30,853 nt of DNA from Anaerolineaceae bacterium (GTDB taxonomy: Bacteria; Chloroflexota; Anaerolineae; Anaerolineales; Anaerolineaceae), in NCBI GenBank assembly GCA_003446605.1, contig DMDF01000029.1:24478-55330 (forward strand). The letters are read 5' to 3'. The notes under the pieces are model-generated. The model had not been told where the DNA came from, searched no databases, and saw only the letters and a program-made list of their open reading frames with translations. Both the position numbers and the translations under genes were made by a program. Positions within the stretch are counted from its first letter, which is position 1. Each line of letters opens with the position of its first letter. This document shows positions 6,186 through 14,282 of this stretch, in pieces.

Positions 6186-7250
6186 TTACCCCCATAAACC
6201 TGCAATTTTCTTGCCACATTTAGGACAAATCCCTTCACTTGTAATGCTGTTCTTGACCACGCTATATCCCCGACGCTCGATTAATAATGCACTGCAATGA
6301 GGGCAGTAGGTGTTCTCGAGCGAACCAACTCTGCCAGGTAAATTACCGGCATACACATAGCGCAGACCGGCTTCCTGCCCAATATCGGTTGCCCGCATCA
6401 GGATCTCCGCTGATGTGGCAGGTGTACGTGTGCGTTTGTAGGTTGGGTAGAAGGATGTGACATGCCATGGGATATCAGGGGATACTCCAGCCAGGAAGCG
6501 TGCCATTTCCCATAGGTCCTCGTTGCTGTCATTAAAACCAGGGATGATCAGGGTGACTACTTCCACCCACATCCCCAGCTCATGCGCTAGAACGATGGCA
6601 TCCAGAACGACCTGCAGATTTCCACCCAGATCGCGATAGTGGGAATCGGACATACATTTCAGATCGATCTTGAACCCTTGCAGATAAGGCTGCAATGCTT
6701 TCAGAATCTCCGGTGTGGCAAAACCATTGGAGACGTACACGCAGTACAAGCCTGCTTCTCTGGCGAGGGAGAAAATATCCACAGCCCATTCACTGGTGAT
6801 GAGCGGTTCATTATAAGAGCTGGCAACGATGCGCGCGCCAGCCTGTTGAGCATAAGCAACCAGCGCTTGCGGGGTAGTTTTCTCAATGTAACGACCGGAG
6901 GTATCTGATGCCGGGTCGCGCAAGGCTTGCGAGCTAACCCAGTTCTGACAGAAATCACAGTGGAAGTTACAACCGAGCATGCCAAAAGTCATTGCCGATG
7001 ATCCGGGAAGAAAATGCATGAATGGTTTTTTCTCAATGGGATCAATGGCAGCCGCGGCTACATACCCCCAGGGAGCTCGCAATACTCCATCCTGATTGAA
7101 ACGCATTTTGCACACACCACGCTGCCCGGGTTTCAAGGTACAGCGGTGAGCGCAGGCGTAGCAGCGTACAATATCATTTCCCAGGTCCTCGCAATAGCGG
7201 GCAGGGATGGTTAGTGGATCCAGTATGTCTGACAAGGTTTTCATATTCAT
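6186..7250 (-). CDS. amrS: AmmeMemoRadiSam-type radical SAM enzyme
   Basis: 354 residues from the ATG at 7250 (a second ATG at 7244 is also possible). The N-terminal Cys-rich region (RCYACAHRCTLKPGQRGVC) precedes the radical SAM cluster motif GCNFHCDFCQNW (CxxxCxxC). Family-typical stretches follow: ASSYNEPLITSEW, YCVYVSNGFAT, GFKIDLKC and TLIIPGFNDS. A C-terminal zinc-ribbon-like pair, CPHC and CPKC, is present. This matches the AmrS family, related to pyruvate formate-lyase-activating enzymes; its physiological reaction is unsettled. The usual partners AmrA and AmrB are not in the window. The frame continues upstream to 7343, but a TATAAT box at 7261-7266 makes the internal ATG the likely start. 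It is divergent from mutS2. Confidence 0.9.
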   Translation of the reverse strand: MNMKTLSDILDPLTIPARYCEDLGNDIVRCYACAHRCTLKPGQRGVCKMRFNQDGVLRAPWGYVAAAAIDPIEKKPFMHFLPGSSAMTFGMLGCNFHCDFCQNWVSSQALRDPASDTSGRYIEKTTPQALVAYAQQAGARIVASSYNEPLITSEWAVDIFSLAREAGLYCVYVSNGFATPEILKALQPYLQGFKIDLKCMSDSHYRDLGGNLQVVLDAIVLAHELGMWVEVVTLIIPGFNDSNEDLWEMARFLAGVSPDIPWHVTSFYPTYKRTRTPATSAEILMRATDIGQEAGLRYVYAGNLPGRVGSLENTYCPHCSALLIERRGYSVVKNSITSEGICPKCGKKIAGLWG

Positions 7251-7260
7251 GGATATCTGT

Positions 7261-7266
7261 ATTATA
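7261..7266 (-). promoter_or_regulatory. Extended -10 box of amrS
   Basis: Minus strand reads TGTTATAAT, an extended -10 (TGn plus TATAAT), ending 10 nt before the ATG at 7250. No Shine-Dalgarno lies between, so a very short or absent leader is predicted. Confidence 0.55.
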
Positions 7267-7318
7267 ACAATCCTGGTTTGAAAGGTTTCCATTTCAACAG
7301 GAAAAACTCTCCCCCCAG

Positions 7319-7324
7319 TATAAT
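7319..7324 (+). promoter_or_regulatory. -10 box of mutS2
   Basis: Perfect TATAAT ending 9 nt before the mutS2 ATG at 7334, which leaves room for almost no leader. It is the divergent counterpart of the amrS promoter. Confidence 0.5.
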
Positions 7325-7333
7325 TGAAGAGAG

Positions 7334-9715
7334 ATGGATACAAAAAGCCTGCATACCCTGGAATATTTCAGCATTCTTGAAAAGTTGGAGAGCTATGCGT
7401 CTTTCAGCGCGTCCGAAAAGCTGGCACATGCACTGCGCCCCACCAATGATTTTCGCCTTGCGCGAGATCGACTTGAACGCACGACTGAAGCGCGATTGCT
7501 TTTAAGCAAACAGGCTGAGATCGGGGTGGGTGGTGCCTGTGATATTCGTCCGCAAGTGACTCTGGCTGAGCGCGGTGGTGTATTGGAGATATCCGATCTG
7601 TTGGATATCAAAGCTACCCTGGAATCTGCACGCGAACTAGGGCGTTTCTTTGCCAAACAAGAGCAAGATTATCCGCACCTGGTCACTATCACAGCCCCAC
7701 TTGTTCCACCTACCGGATTAATCGAAGCTATTAGCCGGGTCATCTCTGAAAAAGGGGAGGTGGTGGATGATGCATCTGCCCTGCTGGCATCCATTCGCGC
7801 ACAGCTCAAGACCGCACACGATCGCTTGCAGCGAAAATTGGAACAGATCATCAGTGATCCGGATACTACCCGCTTCCTGCAAGAGGCTATCATCACACAG
7901 CGCAATGGTCGTTATGTGGTGCCGCTGCGCGCTGAACACAAAGGGCGTTTCAAGAGTGTGGTACAGGATCAATCAGCCTCAGGCTCAACCCTCTTTGTTG
8001 AACCGCTGGCAGTGGTTGAATTGAACAATGCAATCCAGCAACTGCAGCTGGATGAAAAAGAGGAGATCCGCCGCATTCTGGCAGAACTATCATCTCAAGT
8101 TGCGCGTGCAGCTGCAGAACTCAACGCCATTGTCAATGCACTGGCATTTTTCGATCTCGCCTTGATGTGTGCTAAATATGCCGAAGATCTGCAAGCGGTA
8201 GAACCAGTTATTCATCATCCCAACGAAATAGGAAAACAAGACCGGCGTTCGGTTTTAAAACTCTTGAAAGCGCGCCATCCTCTGATCAATCCCCATCAGG
8301 TTGTGCCCATCGATATCTACCTGACGGGTGATACATTCTCACTCGTCATTACGGGACCAAATACCGGTGGTAAGACGGTGACCCTGAAAACAGCCGGTCT
8401 GCTGGTTCTCATGGCACAATCCGGATTGCATATTCCAGCACAATCAGGCTCTGAACTGATGTTGTTTCGTGATGTATATGCGGATATTGGTGATGAACAA
8501 TCCATTGAACAATCCCTTTCGACATTTTCCGGTCATGTTACCAATATTGTGCGCATCCTGAAGAAAACTCGCTGGAACACATTGGTGCTGCTGGATGAGT
8601 TGGGTGCGGGAACCGACCCACAGGAAGGGTCAGCTCTGGCGAGGGCGATCTTACAGAACATGGTAGAAAAGAAGGCGCCGAATCTGGTTGCAACCCATTA
8701 TCCAGAATTGAAGGCATTTGCTCACTCTCAAGCAGGAGTGATGAATGCATCCATGGAATTTGACTTATCCACACTCAAACCAACCTATCACCTGATATTG
8801 GGCATACCCGGCAGATCGAACGCGCTTGCCATTGCCAGCAGATTGGGCATGGAAGATAAAGTGGTCGAAGTAGCGCGCTCAATGCTTGATCCCAACGAGC
8901 TGCATGCTGATGATCTGCTGGATGAAATTCATGCCCAGCTTGAGAATTCACGCAACGAACTTGAATCTGCCAAATTGCAGCACCAACAGGCGGAGAAAAT
9001 AAAGGATGAATTGCAGCAACGCCTTGATAGCATTGAAGAAGAAAGATTGCAAATTCTAGAAAATGCCCAAAAGGAAATTTTGGAGGAGATTGAATTTGTA
9101 CGGGAAGAGTTGAAAGAACTTCGTAAACAGGGCGGAAGCGGGCAGCAACTGGGTGAGAATTGGAAAATGATCCAAAAAGAATTGGATGTGATGGAAGCCG
9201 CTCAACAAAAGCCGGTTGAGCGGAAAAATATTTCCAGACAACCAGCCAGACCGTTGAAAGTTGGTGATCGGGTTTATGTGCGGTCTCTTAAGGTGGAAGG
9301 AGTGGTAAGTGCTATTCTAACGGATGCGGTTGAGGTCGAGATTGGGAAAATGCGTATGAAGGTTAGCGCTGGAGACATCGCACGTTCGAAAACAGAAACT
9401 GTCATACAAAAAACTGAGAGATCAGATTTAAGCTCAACTCATGTTTCTTCTACAGTGGGGAAATCACCCGGATTGGAATGCCACCTGCGCGGAATGCGGG
9501 TGGATGATGCCCTACCAGAATTGGAACGCTATCTCGAAAAGGCATACACAGCCGGACTGCCGTACGTGCGTATTGTGCATGGCAAAGGAACCGGAACGAT
9601 CCGGCAGGTTGTGCGCGAATATCTACAGGCATCGCGATATGTTGAACGATGGGAGCCTGCATTACGTACTGAAGGTGGGGAAGGGGTAACAGTCGTTTAC
9701 CTCAAGAATGATTAA
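7334..9715 (+). CDS. mutS2: Endonuclease MutS2
   Basis: 793 residues, the usual MutS2 length. The family hallmarks are in order: helical core domains, the Walker A GPNTGGKTVTLKTAGL near residue 340, the ABC-type signature region DEQSIEQSLSTFSGH, Walker B TLVLLDELGAGTDPQEG, then VATHYPELKAFA. A long charged coiled coil follows (about residues 515-640), then a KOW-like segment (VGDRVYVRSLKVEG) and a C-terminal Smr domain with HGKGTGTIRQVV. There is no mismatch-recognition domain, as expected for MutS2, which acts in ribosome rescue and recombination control. The Smr start reads LECHLRG where LDLRG is the usual form. It is the only gene between two divergent/convergent neighbours and ends in a hairpin. 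Confidence 0.96.
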   Translation: MDTKSLHTLEYFSILEKLESYASFSASEKLAHALRPTNDFRLARDRLERTTEARLLLSKQAEIGVGGACDIRPQVTLAERGGVLEISDLLDIKATLESARELGRFFAKQEQDYPHLVTITAPLVPPTGLIEAISRVISEKGEVVDDASALLASIRAQLKTAHDRLQRKLEQIISDPDTTRFLQEAIITQRNGRYVVPLRAEHKGRFKSVVQDQSASGSTLFVEPLAVVELNNAIQQLQLDEKEEIRRILAELSSQVARAAAELNAIVNALAFFDLALMCAKYAEDLQAVEPVIHHPNEIGKQDRRSVLKLLKARHPLINPHQVVPIDIYLTGDTFSLVITGPNTGGKTVTLKTAGLLVLMAQSGLHIPAQSGSELMLFRDVYADIGDEQSIEQSLSTFSGHVTNIVRILKKTRWNTLVLLDELGAGTDPQEGSALARAILQNMVEKKAPNLVATHYPELKAFAHSQAGVMNASMEFDLSTLKPTYHLILGIPGRSNALAIASRLGMEDKVVEVARSMLDPNELHADDLLDEIHAQLENSRNELESAKLQHQQAEKIKDELQQRLDSIEEERLQILENAQKEILEEIEFVREELKELRKQGGSGQQLGENWKMIQKELDVMEAAQQKPVERKNISRQPARPLKVGDRVYVRSLKVEGVVSAILTDAVEVEIGKMRMKVSAGDIARSKTETVIQKTERSDLSSTHVSSTVGKSPGLECHLRGMRVDDALPELERYLEKAYTAGLPYVRIVHGKGTGTIRQVVREYLQASRYVERWEPALRTEGGEGVTVVYLKND

Positions 9716-9719
9716 CATA

Positions 9720-9760
9720 AAAGGTCGATAGTAGCTGACCTCTAGATACTATCGACCTTT
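9720..9760 (+). terminator. Terminator of mutS2
   Basis: A perfect 14-bp stem (9720-9733 with 9747-9760) and a 13-nt loop, starting 4 nt after the stop. The right arm ends in CTTT followed by CTCG, so the U tract is weak. The A-rich left flank would give a U tract for opposite-strand transcripts. Confidence 0.7.
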
Positions 9761-9880
9761 CTCGCACGGTACCCCTACACCCCGTGCTACGACGATCGTG
9801 CGAAGGTATAAATGATTCCCTCCGAACAGTAAATCTATATTACTGCAATTTGCACAAATATGCAAATGCTGATTGTCATT

Positions 9881-9900
9881 CCGAAATAGTACTATTTCGG
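9881..9900. terminator. Perfect 20-bp palindrome at the 3' end of the lipoprotein gene
   Basis: CCGAAATAGTACTATTTCGG is fully palindromic and begins one base after the stop of the minus-strand lipoprotein gene. In RNA it folds as an 8-bp stem with a GTAC loop. No T tract follows, so it may be an mRNA-end stabiliser or a protein site rather than an intrinsic terminator. Confidence 0.5.
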
Positions 9901-9901
9901 A

Positions 9902-10693
9902 CTATTCCACTGTAAAGGGGTAAGTTCCCACCAGTTCATCATTCATGAATAAAGTGACATTGTGTTCACCGGTTGGCCATCCGGCGTCGGGTTCGCAGGA
10001 GAAAAACAATCCGTCATCTGGATAATCCTGGTCGGCTTTGATGATGGTATTGCAATCAACCAAAGATTCACCACTAATCGTCCATAAAACATTGAACCAT
10101 GTATCTCTTCCAAAATCCCCATTGGCGACCAAGAATACGGGATCGGTCGCAGCGAATGTGGTGGTTGAATCGATCGGGTTGAAATATTCGTCCACGTCTT
10201 TGGCAAGGGCGACAGCATCTATGACGGAGGGGATGGCATCTGCGGGTGGGATTACTGTGAAAGGATACTCCCCCAATTTTTCCCCATTGATGGTGACGAA
10301 GAATGTATAGTTCTTGCTGATCGGCCAGTCGGCGTCTGGGGTCAGGGTGATGGAAACATAGGTATTCTCTCCCACAGAGACGATCACACCGCTGTTTACA
10401 TCAGCAAGATCAATATCCACTGAGGAGACGAACTGGTCATTCCAGTATGCTTCTGCTGAAACGATCCCACTTTCAGGACGACCGTGAATATCAACGGTCA
10501 AATACACAGTCTCCGTTGGATAGAATTCATTGGTGATGGTGGTTGGTTCTCCGTCAGTGATCGCTTTTGAATAGGTGACGCTCATGACATCCAGCCCACC
10601 TACGGTGGTGTATGAAGGTTCATCTGAACTACAGGCGCTGAGAACCATCATGAGAGAAAGCGATACCAGTATGACGGGTAGAAATTTTTTCAT
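9902..10693 (-). CDS. Lipoprotein with two similar beta-sandwich-like repeats
   Basis: 263 residues. The start MKKFLPVILVSLSLMM and lipobox LSAC at about residues 18-21 mark it as an exported lipoprotein anchored at Cys21. The mature part is acidic and Thr-rich. It seems to hold two copies of one domain: the first closes with GEKLGEYPFTV, the second with DELVGTYPFTV, and each contains a LTPDADWP or CEPDAGWP block before that. The predicted fold is an all-beta, Ig-like extracellular domain. No enzyme motif is seen, so binding or a structural role is likely. The ATG at 10693 has AAGGA upstream. A Fur-like box lies 16 bp before it, hinting at metal or redox control. Confidence 0.82.
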   Translation of the reverse strand: MKKFLPVILVSLSLMMVLSACSSDEPSYTTVGGLDVMSVTYSKAITDGEPTTITNEFYPTETVYLTVDIHGRPESGIVSAEAYWNDQFVSSVDIDLADVNSGVIVSVGENTYVSITLTPDADWPISKNYTFFVTINGEKLGEYPFTVIPPADAIPSVIDAVALAKDVDEYFNPIDSTTTFAATDPVFLVANGDFGRDTWFNVLWTISGESLVDCNTIIKADQDYPDDGLFFSCEPDAGWPTGEHNVTLFMNDELVGTYPFTVE

Positions 10694-10708
10694 TTTGAAT
10701 CCTTTTTA

Positions 10709-10723
10709 TTAGAATGATTATCA
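10709..10723 (-). promoter_or_regulatory. Candidate Fur-family box
   Basis: Minus strand TGATAATCATTCTAA matches the 7-1-7 Fur consensus TGATAATnATTATCA at all but two positions. It lies 15-16 bp upstream of the lipoprotein ATG, where a bound repressor would block transcription. An overlapping 6-bp inverted repeat (ATGATT/AATCAT, 10714-10729) is also visible. Fur, Zur and PerR boxes are alike, so the metal cannot be told. Confidence 0.4.
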
Positions 10724-10980
10724 AATCATAGTTTAACACAAAAACTTTCCGGCTTTTGATCAAGCTCTGTTGGTCTTAAAGGTAGACGAAAGAGATGAAT
10801 CTGCCATCAATGAAAGAGCTGATAGAACCATCGGCAATATTGCTTGCTCTTCACTATCGTGTTTTCCCCGTAATCATCCAGGTTAAATTGAACGAGAAGA
10901 TTTTGCTGGCTAGTCCATCCGACCGGACACATGAATGGAATCGTGCTATCGAAAGAAATCTCCTGAAAGTTCCGGAACTG

Positions 10981-11631
10981 TTAGAACCAGTATTCTTTGA
11001 TCTCTTTATCTGAGAGAATTTTCTGTACAACTTTATCGTGCTTTTTGGAGGGTCCGCTTACTTCAAGGGTAAGCACCATATCGCCGCCAGCTTTCTTTTC
11101 CTGTTTTGATTTCGTAATGATCAAGCCATAACTTTTGAAAAGGCTTTTGATTTCCTTGTATTTCTCCCAGCTGATTTTCGAGGTGATCTCATAGGTGCGT
11201 TCTTCAACCGAGACTTCCAGCTTATCCTCGATCTTTGTGAATGCAACCAAAACGATCATGGTAAGCAGGGAGGTAATCCCCGCGAGGAAAAATTCCCCGG
11301 CGCCACAAGCCATACCGATAGCTGCTGATATCCAGATGGTAGCTGCTGTGGTGAGACCCTTCACTCTGCCATGTTCCTGCAAAATGACACCTGCGCCTAG
11401 AAAGCCAACTCCGCTAACAATATTGGCTGCAATTCTGGTGGTGTCGAGATTTGCTCCCATACTTGTCCCAAGGCGTTCTGAAAGGATCGTGAAGAGAGTA
11501 GACCCGATTGAAATCAGGATAGTAGTACGCAGACCAGCGTCCTTTTTATAACGCTCACGTTCAGCTCCGATGATACCCCCCAGAAGGAGGGAGACGCATA
11601 ACTTGATGAGGTCATCGTATGGAAATGTCAT
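10981..11631 (-). CDS. MgtC/SapB family membrane protein
   Basis: 216 residues. The N-terminal two thirds form the MgtC membrane domain: LCVSLLLGGIIGAERER, the LRTTILISIGSTLFTIL helix, VSGVGFLGAGVIL and LTTAATIWISAAIGMACG, all family hallmarks. A soluble C-terminal domain of about 75 residues looks like the ACT-like tail of longer MgtC proteins. The family is linked to survival in low magnesium and, in pathogens, inside macrophages, where it restrains F-type ATP synthase; in a free-living bacterium the role is open. The ATG at 11631 has AAGGAG at good distance. It appears monocistronic. No magnesium riboswitch was recognised in the 270 bp upstream. Confidence 0.93.
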   Translation of the reverse strand: MTFPYDDLIKLCVSLLLGGIIGAERERYKKDAGLRTTILISIGSTLFTILSERLGTSMGANLDTTRIAANIVSGVGFLGAGVILQEHGRVKGLTTAATIWISAAIGMACGAGEFFLAGITSLLTMIVLVAFTKIEDKLEVSVEERTYEITSKISWEKYKEIKSLFKSYGLIITKSKQEKKAGGDMVLTLEVSGPSKKHDKVVQKILSDKEIKEYWF

Positions 11632-11905
11632 AATTTTGTACTCCTTGATGGTTCTTTTGGTTGTATGTTTTCACTTAATACCATTTGGCAATACAGGTTA
11701 TATCGTTTTTATAACTATATTTTTAAATGAACAACGGTCAGGTACCTTTATTAAATCGGTATTTCTCTAATTTTCAAGGCAAATACGACTAATAAAAAGT
11801 TGAGAAGTAAACCATGTATGGATCATGAATGCAACAGCTACCTCATTTATTGAAGGTTATGAATCAGGGGCTTAATGTTGGGTTGGTCTTTATTAAGTTG
11901 CTTGA

Positions 11906-12421
11906 TTAATATTTTTGCCAATGAACTCGCTCTGCCTCATATTGTGTACGAGCAGGTTTCTCTTCAGCGGGGTAACCGATATAGATCAAGTTCAGGACGT
12001 ATATATTCTCAGGGATTTCCAGGATTTCGTGGATTAGGTCGGTAACCTCTTCTTTGGGGTAGCCTCCGATCCAAACGCTGCCCAAACCCAACCCGGCAGC
12101 GGCAACCAGGATATTTTCAGTAGCTGCACTGCAATCCTGCACCCAAAAACGAAAAGATGATTCCTTTTTGGCTATGCTCAAATTTGCCAGGACGGCAATG
12201 GCTGCGGGCGCATTGTATTTTCCATAATGCAGTTTACTCTGCAGCTGCTCCAACGGTTCCGGGTCGGTTATCACCACAAATTCCCATGGCTGCCCATTGC
12301 TGGCGCTGGGAGCTGCCATGCCGGCTCGTAGAAGTTCTTCGAGCAACCCCTTTTCCACTTCTTTCCGCTCGAAAATGCGGATACTGCGACGACGATAGAT
12401 GATGTCTAGTTTGGGATCCAT
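11906..12421 (-). CDS. Nitroreductase family FMN oxidoreductase
   Basis: 171 residues from the ATG at 12421, chosen because AGGAG sits 7 nt upstream; an in-frame ATG at 12448 would overlap the previous gene and lacks such a site. Family motifs are RRSIRIFERKEV at the N terminus (FMN phosphate contacts), AAPSASNGQPWEFVVI, and the C-terminal block GLGLGSVWIGGYP then LNLIYIGYPAE. This is the compact nitroreductase form that reduces nitroaromatics, quinones or flavins with NAD(P)H; the true substrate cannot be read from sequence. It starts 14 bp after the NYN-nuclease gene, so the two are in one operon. Confidence 0.92.
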   Translation of the reverse strand: MDPKLDIIYRRRSIRIFERKEVEKGLLEELLRAGMAAPSASNGQPWEFVVITDPEPLEQLQSKLHYGKYNAPAAIAVLANLSIAKKESSFRFWVQDCSAATENILVAAAGLGLGSVWIGGYPKEEVTDLIHEILEIPENIYVLNLIYIGYPAEEKPARTQYEAERVHWQKY

Positions 12422-12435
12422 TTTGTTCTCCTGAT

Positions 12436-13188
12436 TCACTCTTTCCAACGTACATAGATCACAGAATTGCCTTCTGGTGATTTTACTTCTTTGATCTCAA
12501 ATAGTTTTGAATAAGCACGAACCAGTGTGGAAAGCTGGCTGTGCCCATACGTGCGCGCGTCAAAGCTTGGATCGAGCTGTCGCAGATGATGTCCAAATGT
12601 TCCTAAAAATGCCCAGCCATCCTCCTGCACGGCGATATCGAAAGCCTGTTTAAGCAGGGGGGCAGGATCGGGGGTTTGATGCTCTTTATCACTTTTGGTA
12701 TTTTTCTTGGGGCTGCTGCGTTTCGTAACCTGTTTCGGCATCAGGTTCTCGGTATAGACAAACACATCACAGGCATTGACGAAGGCGCGCGGTGTCTTTT
12801 TCTGTCCAATCCCCATCACAAAAAAACCTTTTTCGCGGATACGGGTAGCCAGACGGGTGTAATCGCTATCGCTGGAAACTAGGCAAAAACCGTCCACGCT
12901 GCCGCCATAAAGGATGTCCATCGCATCGATGATCATGGCTGAATCGGTCGCATTCTTGCCAACGGTATAGCGGAACTGCTGGATAGGCTGCACTGCATAG
13001 GTCTGCAAAGTGTCTTTCCAGCCATTCATATTGGAGGTCGTCCAATCCCCATAATTGCGCCGGATGGTAACCGATCCATATTTGCTTGCTTCTGCCAGGA
13101 TCTTTTCTATCAAAGATGGCTGTGCATTATCCCCATCAATCAATACGGCGATCCGTCGATCCCCGGGTTGTTTTTCTTTTTCAATCAT
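12436..13188 (-). CDS. NYN-domain nuclease-like protein with C-terminal OST-HTH/LOTUS-like domain
   Basis: 250 residues from the ATG at 13188. The N-terminal PIN-like NYN domain shows RRIAVLIDGDNAQPS, NATDSAMIIDAMDILYGG and CLVSSDSDYTRLATRIREKG, with the conserved Asp residues of the metal site. A basic, Lys/Ser-rich linker leads to a C-terminal domain (LLKQAFDIAVQEDGWAFLG to LFEIK) that resembles the RNA-binding OST-HTH/LOTUS domain. An RNA-directed nuclease or RNA-binding role is likely. An ATG at 13224 overlaps the TATAAT box and is unlikely to be used; AAGGA precedes 13188. It is the first gene of an operon with the nitroreductase. Confidence 0.9.
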   Translation of the reverse strand: MIEKEKQPGDRRIAVLIDGDNAQPSLIEKILAEASKYGSVTIRRNYGDWTTSNMNGWKDTLQTYAVQPIQQFRYTVGKNATDSAMIIDAMDILYGGSVDGFCLVSSDSDYTRLATRIREKGFFVMGIGQKKTPRAFVNACDVFVYTENLMPKQVTKRSSPKKNTKSDKEHQTPDPAPLLKQAFDIAVQEDGWAFLGTFGHHLRQLDPSFDARTYGHSQLSTLVRAYSKLFEIKEVKSPEGNSVIYVRWKE

Positions 13189-13222
13189 TATATGTATATT
13201 CCTTTTCAAAGCTTCTATTTGC

Positions 13223-13228
13223 ATTATA
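13223..13228 (-). promoter_or_regulatory. Extended -10 box of the NYN/nitroreductase operon
   Basis: Minus strand TGCTATAAT is a perfect extended -10, ending 34 nt before the chosen ATG at 13188. A CTCGAA/TTCGAG inverted repeat at 13250-13274 lies just upstream and may bind a regulator. Confidence 0.55.
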
Positions 13229-13330
13229 GCAATGAAACATTAATAAATTCTCGAAAATCGTGACGAGATTCGAGTTTGGTTTGTGTTCAAGTATCAAAAT
13301 TAAAAGAATATTTTAATCAGGATAATTGCT

Positions 13331-14167
13331 CTATATCCAGCCCTGTAGCGTATATGTCCAGATACCTAGATATTCCTTCAGCGCATTGGTGGTCATAGAT
13401 AGATTGCTGGCACTGGGAATCAACCCCAACAGATTATCCAGAAAAGAGTCTTGCTCCTGTTGATTTTCCACGATGGAATAATCCACCGGGATGGGGATGA
13501 CATCAATCCCTTGTTTTTCAAACAATTTCATCGAGCGTGGCATGTGTATGGCAGAGGTAACCAGAAGGATCTTTTCGTAGCCCTTTTTTGTGATGATTTC
13601 CTTTGCATTGAGCACATTTTCATAAGTGTTTCTGGATGTGTTTTCCAGGATCATGGCGGAAGAAGGTACTCCAAGAAAAGATAACATTTCTGCCATTTGA
13701 TCTGCAGGGGTTGAGTTGCTATCGTGAAGCCATTCAATATTTCCCCCACTGAGCAATAGGATCGGTGCTTTCCCCTCTCGATATAACTTCGCTGCGGCAA
13801 ACACGCGGTCCCCGGCGCTGTTCACCTCAACGAATGTGCGAGGTGGATTAGCCGCTTCTGTTCCACCTCCTAAAACGATGATAGCATCTGCCTCGGGAAC
13901 AGTATCCGGGTAGGAATACTGCCATTCCAGTGATTGGGTCAATGCTTTAGAAACCGGGTCTGTAGAACATGCCCATAGAATCAAAAAAGCCAGCAATACA
14001 AGCCTTTTTGCCCCCTTTTTTTTGAAGGCAAACAGAGCGATCAGGAGAAGGATTAAACCTAAGCCAAGCGGGTAAATGAATAACGGTAGAAATTTTGATA
14101 ATACGATAAACAATCTATGTTTCCTTGAATTGAAGTCAGATTGTAACACAGGAATAGTTGAAATCAT
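13331..14167 (-). CDS. YdcF/SanA-like (DUF218) membrane protein
   Basis: 278 residues from the ATG at 14167, but a TTG at 14113 is probably the true start: it has AAGGAAA upstream and an extended -10 (TGTTACAAT) lies between the two. Two hydrophobic helices follow (LSKFLPLFIYPLGLGLILLL and LVLLAFLILWA). The DUF218 domain then shows ADAIIVLGGGTE, ILLLSGGN, LENTSRNTYENVLNA and ILLVTSAIHMPRS. ElyC/SanA relatives act in the cell envelope, some in peptidoglycan or antigen-carrier synthesis, but the reaction is not known. The membrane-proximal helices place the domain outside or at the membrane. It is a single-gene unit. Confidence 0.88.
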   Translation of the reverse strand: MISTIPVLQSDFNSRKHRLFIVLSKFLPLFIYPLGLGLILLLIALFAFKKKGAKRLVLLAFLILWACSTDPVSKALTQSLEWQYSYPDTVPEADAIIVLGGGTEAANPPRTFVEVNSAGDRVFAAAKLYREGKAPILLLSGGNIEWLHDSNSTPADQMAEMLSFLGVPSSAMILENTSRNTYENVLNAKEIITKKGYEKILLVTSAIHMPRSMKLFEKQGIDVIPIPVDYSIVENQQEQDSFLDNLLGLIPSASNLSMTTNALKEYLGIWTYTLQGWI

Positions 14168-14282
14168 GGAGTTGATAAGCTAGTTGATTTTTTGAAATTC
14201 ACAAAAATGATTTTAGATTAACAAAGGTGCAAGCTTGATAAATCAATGTTATATTAACTTGGAAATTATTCTTTTGAGAAAA

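Noticed and set aside
10795..11013. 72-residue plus-strand frame between the lipoprotein and mgtC
   Set aside because: It overlaps the end of mgtC by 33 bp, has no proper ribosome site and resembles no family. It is probably chance.
12421..12448. Nitroreductase starting at the ATG at 12448
   Set aside because: It would overlap the end of the NYN gene and lacks a ribosome site, whereas the ATG at 12421 has AGGAG at the right distance.
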